This document shows positions 43,599-53,510 of a DNA stretch of 64,000 nt, in pieces. Each line of letters starts with the position of its first letter. The first letter of the stretch is position 1. The DNA is from Amoebophrya sp. A120 (Eukaryota; Sar; Dinophyceae; Syndiniales; Amoebophryaceae): positions 6,485,691 through 6,549,690 of the forward strand of contig CAJINV010000003.1 in NCBI GenBank assembly GCA_905178155.1, in the 5' to 3' direction. The position numbers and the translations under genes were made by a program. The notes under the pieces were generated by a model that worked only from the letters and a program-made list of their open reading frames with translations, had not been told where the DNA came from and searched no databases.

Positions 43599-46500
43599 AT
43601 GAACATGTCCGTCGGCGAGGAAGTAATGGTTGGATCGGGATCTGGAGATGCACTGGCCATCTCCGCCATTCCGTCGGAGACGTACAAAACGCACCCTGCC
43701 GGTGAGGGCGACAGTAAGGAGTGCGACTGGGCTTTGAACGGGTTTCTCATCCCGCACTCCGTCGCAATATCTTGTGTAAAAACTTACCGCCCACCCCAGA
43801 CTTGTCATGCGTTTTTGCATGATGCCGGTAGTGCCCAGAACACTTCTCATGCGGCTTCGCATGGGAGGGGGAGGCGTTGTCTATTCACCTTCTGGAATTC
43901 CTCACACGCTAATGTTATTGTTGATTTGTCGTGTAGCATCATGTCTCTCGTCTTGACTATGGGGTTATGTTACGTTTTTCAACAGGATACGTAAGGATGG
44001 CTACCTACGACCTGCTTGCCGCTGTCAAGGCCCTTGAGGCAAAGGGCGTTTCTGGCGAGAGTGCGACCCTGCTGAAGGACTGGTACAAGAACTATTACCT
44101 GTACGGAGAAGAAATAAAGCCAGCACAAACACTATCACTACATTAGATTTTGCATGATGATGCATGGATGTACCATTGAGTTCATCGAGGATTCTGCCCG
44201 GATTCCGGACAGATCGAAGCTAAGATCACGCATAATTTTTTACGCCTGTGAGTCACACACTTTCGTGCTCCAGAAGAAACAGTAGTGGACTTCCTTGAGT
44301 TGTCATGTTCGTATGGACTCATACAGACATACTTTCGTCTACAGACAAGCAAAGTGACGACGTGATGGTGGTGGATTTTTCTCGTCTGGATAGCTGCTGC
44401 TTCGTGCACCACCACCACCGCAACGAAGAGACGATCTACTTTCCCTGGCTTTCCGGCGTTTTGAAGGAGAAGGGGATTACCTCTCTGCCACCGCTATTCC
44501 GTGTAAAAACGCTAACGCGGTTTATGACCGCTCTGTAGTGAAGATGTTGGTCGCGCCCGTGCAAAAGAGAGTGCGTCAGTCTCTGACGCGTTCGCTTACG
44601 AAAGACAGTTTTTTATTATATGTTTTTGTTTTGAGTTCTTCGTCTTTTTGAAAATAAAAGATGAAGAACTCAAAAAGAATTTTTCTACTTCGTCATCTTC
44701 TGCTTTTTGCTGTGCCCGAAGGAACCACGATGGATAGGAATACCTAAGTAATCTTGAAAGATTCTGGGTCCGAACCTTCTGTCGCGGGAAATTTGCAGTA
44801 CTGCAAAAGCTGCAGCTGCTTCTGGATTTCTATAGCAGAGCTGACATCTTGACTACAGGGCGAGTCACTGTGTGCCATGGGGATACTTGCGCATCTCCGA
44901 GCAGCATGATGATCTGATGAAACGCATGGACACTATCGAGGCGCAGACCCAATCCCTGGAAGAATTTGCGCTGAAGGAGCCAGAGAAAGTTCCTGCACTG
45001 GTAAGACTAAGTCTAGCTCCGGAAGAACACAGTAGACAGACTGTAACATGGAGCAGCTGCGTCTCGTTAAGAATGAATACTGATAAATTATTTGCGCATA
45101 AACTACTTCTACTCATTAATTTCCTCGGAGCCACATGACTGCCAGAATAAGGGTTTTCTTCTTGAGTGATTGTTTGCCGTGTTTTATTCCGTGTGTTGAG
45201 GAGTGATGGCTGCATTCCTTCGCTCTGTTTGCGAAGAAGAGTGTACTGCTGAAAATTGGAAAGCTATTAGATGACGGGTTAGATGAATAGGGGTCGTTTG
45301 GATTCCGGGCGCGGTTTAAAAGGGTCCGGTGGGGGGTTTCGGGATGCGAACTAGAGGACAAACTAGATGGCCTCCTCCCCCATTGGACCTGGAGCAAGCA
45401 TCTGCAACCGGGGCCCATCGTTCTGGCTTTTGGGGTGTCCGCTTTTGGTTTGAAATGTCAGGGCGTGGGATAGTTTTCCGTTTCTCCAGGTCCTCACCCC
45501 GCCAAGTCGCCAGGTTTTGGCAACCGTCTTCCTTGCCGCGTCTGTTTTCATCTTTTCCCTTGGCTGTGGTCCTGGGTTTGGGTAATTTGTAAATTAGCCA
45601 CCTTCTATTCTCCAGTCAGAGTCTTTAGGTCGCCCGGGCCTGTCTCCCTGGTCTCGTGGCCCTGGCGCGGGCGGCGGGGGGCCTCTTCATTTTGGGCCCC
45701 CCGCGGAGCTTGCTGGTTAGCTGCTGTGCCACCCACGCCCCTGCCGATTGGTCGTTTCGCTGCTGTAATCGCGCGCGGCGCACGACTCGCCCGCGACGGC
45801 GCACACCCGCCCCCCCCGCGGCCGGATTTTCATCACAAAGGAAGCGCGCGGCCGCCCAGAGGGGCGCCGGCCCACCCGGCCCCCTGTGCGGGCGGGGGGG
45901 CGGGCCAACAGTGCGGGACGTTTGTTTTTTTCTGCCTGGTCGTCCTGGAGGTGGGGGGGCGCGCCACAGTTCTGGCGCTCTGTTGCGTGTTCGGCGATCA
46001 AACCTTTTTCGCCCGGCCCCGCTTCTTCGGTTGCCTCCGGGGATTTCTTGTTCCCGAATTTTGGCTTTTCTCCGCTCCAGGGGAGGGAACATAACGAGGA
46101 GGCGCAGGGAGGCGAGGCCGCCGGCCGCTCCATTGGGGCGAGGCCGGGAACATGGCGCGGGCGTCGCCGTTCGCGAAAGTAATGGCACCTAGCCAAAGGC
46201 GCAGCGGCCGCCCTCGCATGATATTGGGGCGCGCGACGGCAGGCCAAGGAAGCATACACGCACACGAGCCGACTTTCAGGCGACCTGCCCGGCGCCCTCT
46301 GGCTGGGCGAGCGCTCCGGGCGCATTGACTGGGAAGCGTGCGGCCACGCGGTTGCGCCAAGATTGCGCCACCCTGCCTGGGAAAGGCGCGCACGAGGGTC
46401 ACTTGCGTGCATTCCAGGCTTTTTTTTGCCGGTGCCAAAGGCCCGCGTCGACCTTTACTTCGCCGCGGCCAGGTGTGTCGTATCCCGTTTTCTCAAACAC

Positions 46501-48772
46501 CCGCTTTCCGGCCACTGCGGGGCCGCCCCCTGGCGGTCGTTCCCGCGAGTGGTCGCGGCACCGTGGCGAAGCTTTTCTGGGCTCCGTAAAGAAGTATCGG
46601 CCCGGGCGTATTGCCTTATTTTCCCAATGGCGCCGCCTGTGGATCCTAGTCGAGCTCGTCAATTTTTGTTCGCCATCGGTCAATTTCGTCATCGCCAGGA
46701 GCTCGTTCTCGTGAAATGAATCCGGCGTTTTTGAAAATGAATCACCCGAAGTTAGTACTTCAATACCTTATCTTAACCTTTCCCTCATCTAATACCGTAC
46801 CCCCCAACTGCATTCCTTCGCTTTGTTTGCGAAGAAGAGTCTACTGCTGAGCCCTGAAGATCGTCTACCCATCTACTTGCTTCTCTTCAGGCCAAGGACC
46901 TCGCCATCGCCGTGGAGGAGTTTGCAAAGGAAATGATTCAGCACCTGAACGAGGAGGAAATGGCGATCGTGCCGTTGCTAAGCATTGCAAAAACGTCTGG
47001 CTCCGCCGGGTCACGGCTTGTTACGAGATTCGAACCACCCGACACAGATCTGCAATCCACGAAACGGAAAGAACGAAGATGTGCCTTGTTTTGTCAAATG
47101 GCAAGCCTGTCTGCCACACGACTTACGTGTCATTTCGCAAAAAGTGTTCATTTGTCATGCTGCCCTGCCGTGCAGGGGACCGGTCGGAAGTGCAAGTGTC
47201 AGCACGACCTATTGCCTAAAGGTTTATTCCGGACCCAGACTGCTCAGACCTACTCGCAGTCGATAGTTGCTCCGCGCTCACACCACGCAAAAGGAGGAGG
47301 CCAAGACCGTGGACAAGATCGTGAAGGGCTTGGGACTGGGTGGCGCGAAGATGGCGCTTCTATCAAAATTGAAAATTATGCGATGCCCCCTCCGCATACA
47401 CAGGGTGAGATTTGCATTTGTGTGGAATTATTTGCTTACACAAATCACTCTGGACGGTAAGAAGCCATGGTTGGTGGATGCTAAGCCTGTGCAGCAGGTA
47501 GACTCCTAGCTGTTCCGTACGATAAATCCTTCACTTCCACTGTACTCTCCCGAGGAGTTCAATAGCAATAGAAATTGCTTGCAAAATACGACAGAAATCC
47601 GTCGGGCCTCCTGTATGCAGTGCGAATTTATTGCATACACACATGGCGCATCACAAGTGGCTTCTTCAGTGCTAGGAGGGGGTAATGTTCTCCACAATAG
47701 CTTCCGTGGATTATCGACGCAATGGACCAATACGATCCGATATCCCCAAAAAAAGTGTGTATTCGCTGCAGGAGCCTCGATCTCGATTTCTTCTGGTTGA
47801 TGCAGCTTCAGCCGTAGGCTCTACTGCGAGAGTCAGCCATCTTCATGCGCAAGAACTGGAAAATTCCACTTGATTTGCTTGCAAAAATAAATAGCTGTGA
47901 TGCTGCTCGTCCAGCGCGACAGGTGATTTTTGCTGTTTCGATGTATGGCATCTGTGCAACCCAACACATTTACACGCCCGTTTGTCACACGTATAATCGA
48001 CGCCGGAAAAGAAGTTCAAGAAGGAGTTCCACGCTTCCCTGCCTCCGCCGTACGAAGACGGAAGATAAAGTCCCCTCCGTCCTGTGTAGGTTGTTTGTTT
48101 GGTCATACGCTTAGCCTCTGCGATTCCAAACCCGTACGCAAATCAACGTTTTTTCATCAAGTACTAAAGCGCACGCAGAACTCGTAGTCGTACTGCCACT
48201 CTGGCTGGTTTTGCGCCAGGTGTTCTAGGTGGTCGGCAAGGCGGACGTTTCTGCTGTAGGGGTGTTGCAGGTGTGTCTCGGGGCGTCCCACGCAAGGCAC
48301 ACGTTGCATAGTTTGCAAGAATGAAGAGCTACTTGAGATTACAAATGATCCTTCCAAAAACAATTGCAATTTTTGTCTCTTCCGGAGTGTGTGGGGCTTT
48401 TGAATTTCCATACACGGCTCAGAATGTTCATGAGCTGTTGCTGGAACGGTATAAAGTACTATTTTGCCGGTTTTCGATATTGGTTTTTCAAGCACCAGGT
48501 GCAGGTAGAGGTATCAGGCAGGATTCTCAACATGATTTACCTATTTCCAGTGCGGCTTCTGCCGGCATGTGCATGAGCATGCACGAAGTGATGGCAACTT
48601 ACTTAGTCATGAAAGAACGAGGAGACACAGGGAATATCCTAGTGGACGACATAGGAAAATAAATCGGTACTTACCAATAACAGGTGCGTACAACAAACGC
48701 AATAAGGCTGTCATCACGGCGCTGAAAGCGGGCAACTCGATCCGGGTTTCCAAGGGATGCTGTTGCTGCTGA
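43599..48772 (+). CDS. hemerythrin-like HHE-domain protein, eight exons, 267 aa
   Basis: Exons are 43599-43767, 43995-44100, 44394-44494, 44891-45000, 46891-46979, 47272-47364, 47999-48053 and 48692-48772. Together they give exactly 268 codons. The full set of HHE-type iron ligands appears in order: His53 (LIPHSVAR), the HxxxE block HHHHRNEE (His100, Glu104), His131 (ISEQHDDL) and the HxxxE block HLNEEE (His180, Glu184). The family binds a di-iron centre and serves in oxygen, nitric oxide or iron handling; which applies here is unknown. The C-terminus ends GCCCC, a likely lipidation site (palmitoylation, or prenylation of a CCxx-type end). Introns are mixed: 44101-44393 and 45001-46890 are GT-AG; 43768, 46980, 47365 and 48054 need direct-repeat excision, and 44495-44890 has weak repeats. 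Confidence 0.85.
43768..43994 (+). mobile_element. introner, TATC...GATA ends, repeat CGCAA/CGTAA
   Basis: 227 bp. The ends are TATCTTGTGTAAAAAC and the near-complement GTTTTTCAACAGGATA. The flanking repeat is CGCAA (43763-43767) and CGTAA (43990-43994). The GT-AG alternative creates a stop codon. Excision joins IPHSVA to RMATYDLLAAV, which keeps the first iron-ligand helix. Confidence 0.8.
44629..44675. other. 20-bp hairpin in an intron
   Basis: TTTTGAGTTCTTCGTCTTTT (44629-44648) pairs with its complement at 44656-44675 with one mismatch and a 7-bp loop. It lies inside the intron 44495-44890 of the hemerythrin-like gene. Confidence 0.7.
45210..45252. repeat. 43-bp direct repeat, left copy
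   Basis: Matches 46808-46850 at 41 of 43 positions. It contains a small hairpin (CTTCGC...GCGAAG). It lies 12 bp left of the large GC-rich element. Confidence 0.9.
45265..46794. mobile_element. 1.53-kb GC-rich element with TATTAGATG ends, nested in an intron
   Basis: The ends are TATTAGATGACGGG (45265) and CCCTCATCTAATA (46782-46794), an inverted repeat with the same TAT...ATA termini as the small introners. The interior is very GC-rich, unlike the AT-rich intron around it. Open frames inside (e.g. 45656-46192) are Arg/Gly/Pro-rich with no transposase or polymerase motif. It lies in the GT-AG intron 45001-46890. A 43-bp direct repeat brackets it, offset by 12-13 bp on each side. It could be a large introner relative or an unrelated transposon that uses the same ends. 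Confidence 0.75.
46808..46850. repeat. 43-bp direct repeat, right copy
   Basis: Second copy of 45210-45252, with two substitutions, 13 bp right of the GC-rich element. Confidence 0.9.
46980..47271 (+). mobile_element. introner, repeat GTTGCT
   Basis: 292 bp. GTTGCT lies at 46974-46979 and 47266-47271. Internal inverted CGTCTGGCTCCG and CCGGACCCAGAC relate it to the GTCTGGGTCTGG family. There is no GT near the exon end. Excision joins EEEMAIVPLL to RAHTTQKEEAKTV in frame. Confidence 0.85.
47365..47998 (+). mobile_element. introner-type intron, repeat ATC
   Basis: 634 bp between KMALLS and TPEKKFKKEF. Only a short ATC repeat (47362-47364 and 47996-47998) marks the junction, so the boundary is less certain than at other sites. 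No GT-AG pair was found that keeps frame. Confidence 0.5.
48054..48691 (+). mobile_element. introner-type intron, repeat CGTAC
   Basis: 638 bp. CGTAC lies at 48049-48053 and 48687-48691. Unspliced, the frame stops four codons into the insert. GT-AG choices break frame. Excision joins HASLPPPY to NKRNKAVITALKAG. It contains a minus-strand open frame at 48157-48318 (see findings). Confidence 0.75.
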
Positions 48773-48961
48773 AGCGGTATAGAAGGAGGTTTACGGATTC
48801 GATTTTTTGTAATATGGAGTACGATTGGGATTGAGGATGACGGTATATTACAGTTGCCCGTGAAACGGATATTTTATCTTGCGACTCGCTTCTTTTGCAA
48901 TGTCATACTCTTCTTGTAACGAAAAAACGAAAGAAGTACGTAAATAATTTTTAAACGGCAC

Positions 48962-49918
48962 AGGAAACAACAACTGCACGAGCGGGACGGCTGTGCAGCT
49001 GGAATTATTCCAGAGGTAATCTATGCAGATTGCTGGATGCAGAAAGAGGAACAGCGCAAAGGACACGGGAGCAACCTGCTGGCATTTGTGACTGGAAATT
49101 GGTTCTCAAGCTCATTCATATCTATTTAACGCTCTTCCTAAGCCTGAATTGTTTGTGTTTCCGCCACATTTTACTGATTGTGATTCAAATCATGAGGTAT
49201 CTTCGAACTGCCTGTAAGATTCAACCGTCTCTAGAAAGAAAATTGATTGCGCGACCAAATGTATCTGTATTCACGGTTTGTGTTTGTCGTCCCAGCAGGA
49301 TTGTCAAGAAGATTCCAACGAAGTTTCGATGCATTTCATGCGTGCGCAGCGTGCACAGTCTCATATTTATTTCGGAGGTAGTCACCAATGAATTATTTCT
49401 TGTTTTGTACTAATGCTGTCCGTTGGCCATGTTGGTTTTCGTGTTGTAATGCGCCTGTTTGTTGTCATGGCGATGGAGCAGACGAAGACATGAATGAACT
49501 CCTGGCATTTCACGACCACGTGGATCGTGATGCTATTTCCCCTTTACACGAGGACTACAGTAGAAGTTACTGCACAGAACTAGCAAGTAACAGCATCGCC
49601 GTATCACCGTCGATAGCTCTTTTGGCAGCTTCGGAGCAGATGTTTGCAGAATGTACGTCCCAGGAAAGTGGGCGGCAAAACGAAAAAAGACTTGCTGTAT
49701 GTAGCAAAGCAGCACTCGGCCCGGGCCCTGCTCACAGCAGGGAAGAGGCAGGCGAAGGCAGAGCTTGTTCAGCACAACACGGCGCGGGGTTTGTGTTTCC
49801 CACAGGAGAGGTGGGTTTGTGTTGCTTGTACTTATCAGCGGGACTTCTTCTGGTTCTGGTTCATCCGTTCTTGGCTAGTCTATGGGGTTCAGAGTTTCAC
49901 TTCAGTTGCTTGGAGTAG
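48962..49918 (+). CDS. possible GNAT-type acetyltransferase fragment
   Basis: Coding character is seen in three pieces. The first, 48963-49087, ends PEVIYADCW...QRKGHGSNLLAF, in which QRKGHG fits the acetyl-CoA binding Q/RxxGxG motif after a strand, as in GNAT enzymes. The second, 49511-49575 (HDHVDRDAISPLHEDY), is joined to the first in frame across a 9-bp direct repeat. The third, about 49640-49805, is basic (RPRKVGGKTKKDLLYVAKQ). The junction between pieces two and three and the 5' end were not solved, so limits and function are tentative. Confidence 0.35.
49088..49510 (+). mobile_element. introner-type intron, 9-bp repeat CTGGCATTT
   Basis: 423 bp flanked by CTGGCATTT at 49079-49087 and 49502-49510, in the same codon phase. 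This is the longest target repeat in the window. Inverted ends are not obvious. Confidence 0.6.
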
Positions 49919-50021
49919 CTCTACAATTTATTTCATCGGTTTAATACGAAAAACGTAAGCGACCCAAGCGAAAGTGTACAAACAGGAGCGAATTCCTTCT
50001 CGTGAAAAGGAATCGAAAAGG

Positions 50022-52514
50022 ATGTTGGCAACGAGGCTGTTGGCTTTTCTGATGACCCTAAAGAGGGTTCGCGGCGAATCTGCGGTCGTGAATATTGAGA
50101 GGAAAAAATCCCCCTCCCCATATCGAAAAGGTATGCTTCTGAAAATTTGTGTTGCTGATTTGAGGTCACAAATCACATTTGTCTTGCAAGAAGACAAGGG
50201 CAGAAGCTTCCGCCCCATTATGGAAGTTATTTGTCATGCTGGTGGGCCTCAAGGGGAGCCGTTTGCAATGCTGAGCACCTAGACCCATACGCCCCTACCT
50301 AGCCTGGGGATCTGGCCGCAATGCCCTCCTGCAATACAGAGCTGATTTGTGTACGCAAATCCAGCATCAGAAATTCCGCTTTGATATGGGGCGGGGGGAT
50401 TTTTCCTTTCGATAGTGAACAAAGGAAGGGCACCTGGAACAACCGTGATTGTAGCGGGTGCGACAGGCCGCACCGGTCAGCTGATTTATGAGAAGTTGCG
50501 GACGACCTCTGAGCCGCATCTGCAAGTGCGCGCGTTGGTGCGAAGTCGCACAAAAGCACGAGAAGTGCTGCATTGTGACAAGTGCGATGCCTCCGAAAAC
50601 ATTTTTGTGGCAGACATCACCGACGCCGACGGTTTGGAGGCATGCGGAGTTTTTGATTCCGCATCTGTTTCGGGATCAATGATGCTGGTGATCGCGACAA
50701 GCGCTGTATCCTGTGTAAAACCGTCCTAGCTACCTACCTACCTACCTACCTACCTACCTACCTACCTACCTACCTACCTACCTGCAGAAAGTCCTCGCGT
50801 TTCTCTTAAACTTGGACACTAAAACTGCTCTGTGTTCAAGGATCGCTCTGCATGAGAACTGCGTTGCGCTTCATCGGGTTATAGAGCGCGTCTTGCCTCG
50901 ACATGCAAGTTTCGTATGTATTCAATAGAAGCTAGTGCTAGGCCATTATTATTTTTCTGCAATTGGGACGCTTCTGCACAGCATGATTCATCCCGAAGTG
51001 CAAGGAACCGTTTACCGGGAACCCCTCGGATTGCGTGTATCCGCCCGGCGGCAGCCCGCGGGAAGTGGATTGGAATGGCGGACGCAACCTTATCAAGGCT
51101 TTTGCGCGCAGGTCAAGCGAGAGTAGCATCAAACAGAGAAGCGCAGCGAACGAAGACCGAGCAGTTGCTGTTTCTGGGGTTGCGGCAGAATCCGCAGCTG
51201 CAACCGAGTATCCCAGAAAATAAACGAGAAAAGAGCTTTGACAGCAGGCGATGCAAAAATAAAAAAATGATCTCCGTTACATATTCAAAAAGTAAATCAG
51301 AAGCGGATGTCTTTATCCTATTTCTTTTTGCATAGAATAAACTACAAATAGAAGTTCTTTTCTCTGTTCGGATAACGAGCGATCTGTCGTCTTGATTTCT
51401 GCGATGGGGACCACCGAGCCGGCGTCGTTTCTAGACAAGCTTGGCGAGGGATGGATTTCGTTTTACAAGCTCAATCTGGAAGCTTTCTTGAGTTCCGCGG
51501 GCGTACGCAATGTGATCGTGAAGCCGTGTGGACTAAAGGACGACATCGCGGACAACAAGTATGCCAGGAAAAAACTGATTTCGTCTCCTAAACTGCTAGA
51601 GACTCTGGTCACGAGTCAGCAATACTCATCAACGATAGCCACGCACGACATCTGTAGCGCGTCATGAGTAAGAAGACGCACGCAGATCTTTGATGCAATT
51701 TGTTGCCGTCCTCGACATGCAGGAGTAGCAGCAAGAACAATGGCCCATTGTTCTTGCTGCTACTCCTGCATGTCGAGGACGGCAACAAATTGCATCAAAG
51801 ATCTGCCCTAGTTTTACAAATGGAGATAGTGTAGTCGTGTCAGTTTTCTTGCGATAACAGAAACCTCAAATTTATTACCGGCCACGACGACGAGCATCCG
51901 GTTTCCGTTTCTCCAATCGCTGCCACGAAGAAAACGGGCGTACCTACCAGTAAAGAGACTCGCGTGAATATCAGAGAAATACGTGTGTAAAGTGTATAAC
52001 GTATTGTGTCAGATTCCGTGCTGCAGAGGCTGCAGCATGCAAGGAACAGTACGCCGCGTGGCAATCACACGTACCTCGTACCTTGCCGCTGGAAATGACT
52101 TTTTTATAATCAACGCATTTTGGATCGCCTTGCAGAGTACATATCAACACGGGAACCGGCCTGCCGGTGTTCTCTCAGTCTGAGAGTGGTGCTGTGGTTC
52201 TTGTTCTTTCTCTTTGAAGTATTACTCCCAGATTGCTTGTTGGTAATTCCATGCTGGGCAGCCATTTTGACTGCATACGGATGACGAGGAACCAACTAGC
52301 AGACTTGAGCATTGCAGCTGTGCAGTGGCTGAAACAGCACGACGACCCGGCGGGGTACGGCACCAGTCGGCGATTTGACGTCTGCACACAGGATGGAGCG
52401 CAGCAGGCGAGCCTCGTCGATGTTGTGAATGCCGCTGGCTGGCCCTGGCAAAATGACACTCCGGAAGACCGGTTGCGCACCAGCTCGCAGCGCAATGCTG
52501 AACTATTCAACTGA
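50022..52514 (+). CDS. atypical short-chain dehydrogenase, NAD(P)-binding (NmrA-like)
   Basis: Exons are 50022-50092, 50420 to about 50709, about 50990-51136, about 51387-51610, about 52036-52096 and 52248-52514; the middle ones have approximate ends. A hydrophobic N-terminus (MLATRLLAFLMTL) may be a targeting signal. The Rossmann start TVIVAGATGRTGQLIYEKL carries the GxxGxxG pattern. Then follow LQVRALVRSRTKAREVL, VADITDAD and IATSAV. The later pieces PPGGSPREVDWNGGRNLIKA, VVLISAMGTTEPASF and CIRMTRNQLADLSIAAVQW match, in order, the plan of plant At5g02240-type SDRs. The substrate is unknown. The first exon junction is solid because the fold begins exactly across the introner. Confidence 0.8.
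50093..50419 (+). mobile_element. introner, CCCCCTCCCC family, repeat GTGAA
   Basis: 327 bp. The ends are TATTGAGAGGAAAAAATCCC and the complement of TATCGAAAGGAAAAATCCCC. The target repeat GTGAA lies at 50088-50092 and 50415-50419. It shares internal sequence with the copy at 34195 (for example GATTTGAGGTCACAAATCAC and AGAAGCTTCCGCCCCATTAT). Excision joins SAVVN to KGRAPGTTVIVAGATG. Confidence 0.9.
50727..50781. repeat. CTAC microsatellite in an intron
   Basis: About thirteen tandem CTAC units within the second intron of the dehydrogenase gene, ending in CTGCAG. The preceding exon end has the TGTGTAAAAC motif seen at other introner starts. Confidence 0.95.
51682..51806. repeat. perfect 125-bp palindrome
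   Basis: Two exactly complementary 62-bp arms meet at a single central base (51744). The outer ends are GCAGATCTTTGATGC and its complement. It lies in an intron of the dehydrogenase gene. Such a sequence would form a long RNA hairpin when transcribed. It may be a fold-back element, or a cloning/assembly product. Confidence 0.95.
52097..52247 (+). mobile_element. introner-type intron, repeat GGAAAT/GGTAAT
   Basis: 151 bp between LAAGN and SMLGSHFDCIRM. GGAAAT (52091-52096) and GGTAAT (52242-52247) are near-identical and in phase. Clear inverted ends were not seen. Confidence 0.55.
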
Positions 52515-53510
52515 TACCGACGTGGGTCGCTTTATTTCACAGCGTGAAAACAAGAATCGACTCGAGCTGAAAAGGACTTCGAGTCTTTAGGCAAGAAGTA
52601 GTGCGAATCAGTTTTGAAAGTAGTCATCGAGCTGTCAGTTCATAAATTGTATAAATTACGCATGTACAACAGCGCAAGTAGAAAGGCAAAGGAGCAAAAA
52701 AAACAAAAAAGCATTATGGGACGAGATGACAGTTCGATCAGAATTGATGTCATTTTAGCAAGACGATGAAGATGTAGACTCGCTTTATGTGTCTTCGACT
52801 TTTTTTTTCTGCGCGGTTCTTACTTCCCGCAGATCTCAGCAGGTGAAAGCGCTCTATTTTGTCGATCTCTTTACTCACTTCTTCGCGACAACGCGTAGTT
52901 CAACTTCCTGATGGTGACATTCCCCACGCGCGCGTTTTATTTTCAGTATGGCAAACGGACGAGATCTGTGCTTTGCAGAAGGCGAGAGTGTTGATTATTT
53001 GTCGTCTCTTCTGCTAGCCTTGCCTGCCATATCTACTACTAAGCGCAAGGCGGATCCAGTAGTTTAGTCTACTGAGCGAAAGGCGAGTATAGTTTAGTAT
53101 AGGACTGAAAGGCGGGCTTGTAGTTTTTTTTTTTCGTGCTGGAACTGTCTGGTCCCTGCCCAGCGGTCAGTAGAGATCAAATGGCAGATTATATATAATC
53201 CCTCTCGCAGGTCTTGCTCTTGGCCTATTTTGATTCCAGTTTCGTGTACTTTGTGTTGCTGTAATTCTGTTGTTTCATCGCAATACAAATCGCCATGCAA
53301 TTATTAAGTGACCTTTTTTTGATTTTTTTCTAGCTGCGTATTAGCACCTGCGCGTGTTGACCGCCGAACAACACTGGAAGGCTCGCAGTCCGTCTAGTCG
53401 AGCACCTAGTGCAGAAATCTCATCTATAGATATTTTTTTATACGAGTATTTCACGGTAGCTACAGCCCGACGCGCGTGCGGAACCGCAACAGGGTGGGAG
53501 ACACAAAGTC
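52515..53510. other. intergenic, no gene seen
   Basis: AT-rich, with a short degenerate tandem repeat AGTAGTTTAGT/GAAAGGCG near 53060-53110. No gene recognised. Confidence 0.55.

Noticed and set aside
45656-46412. Overlapping open frames on both strands in the GC-rich element
   Set aside because: Low stop density from high GC explains them; no domain or conserved motif is seen on either strand.
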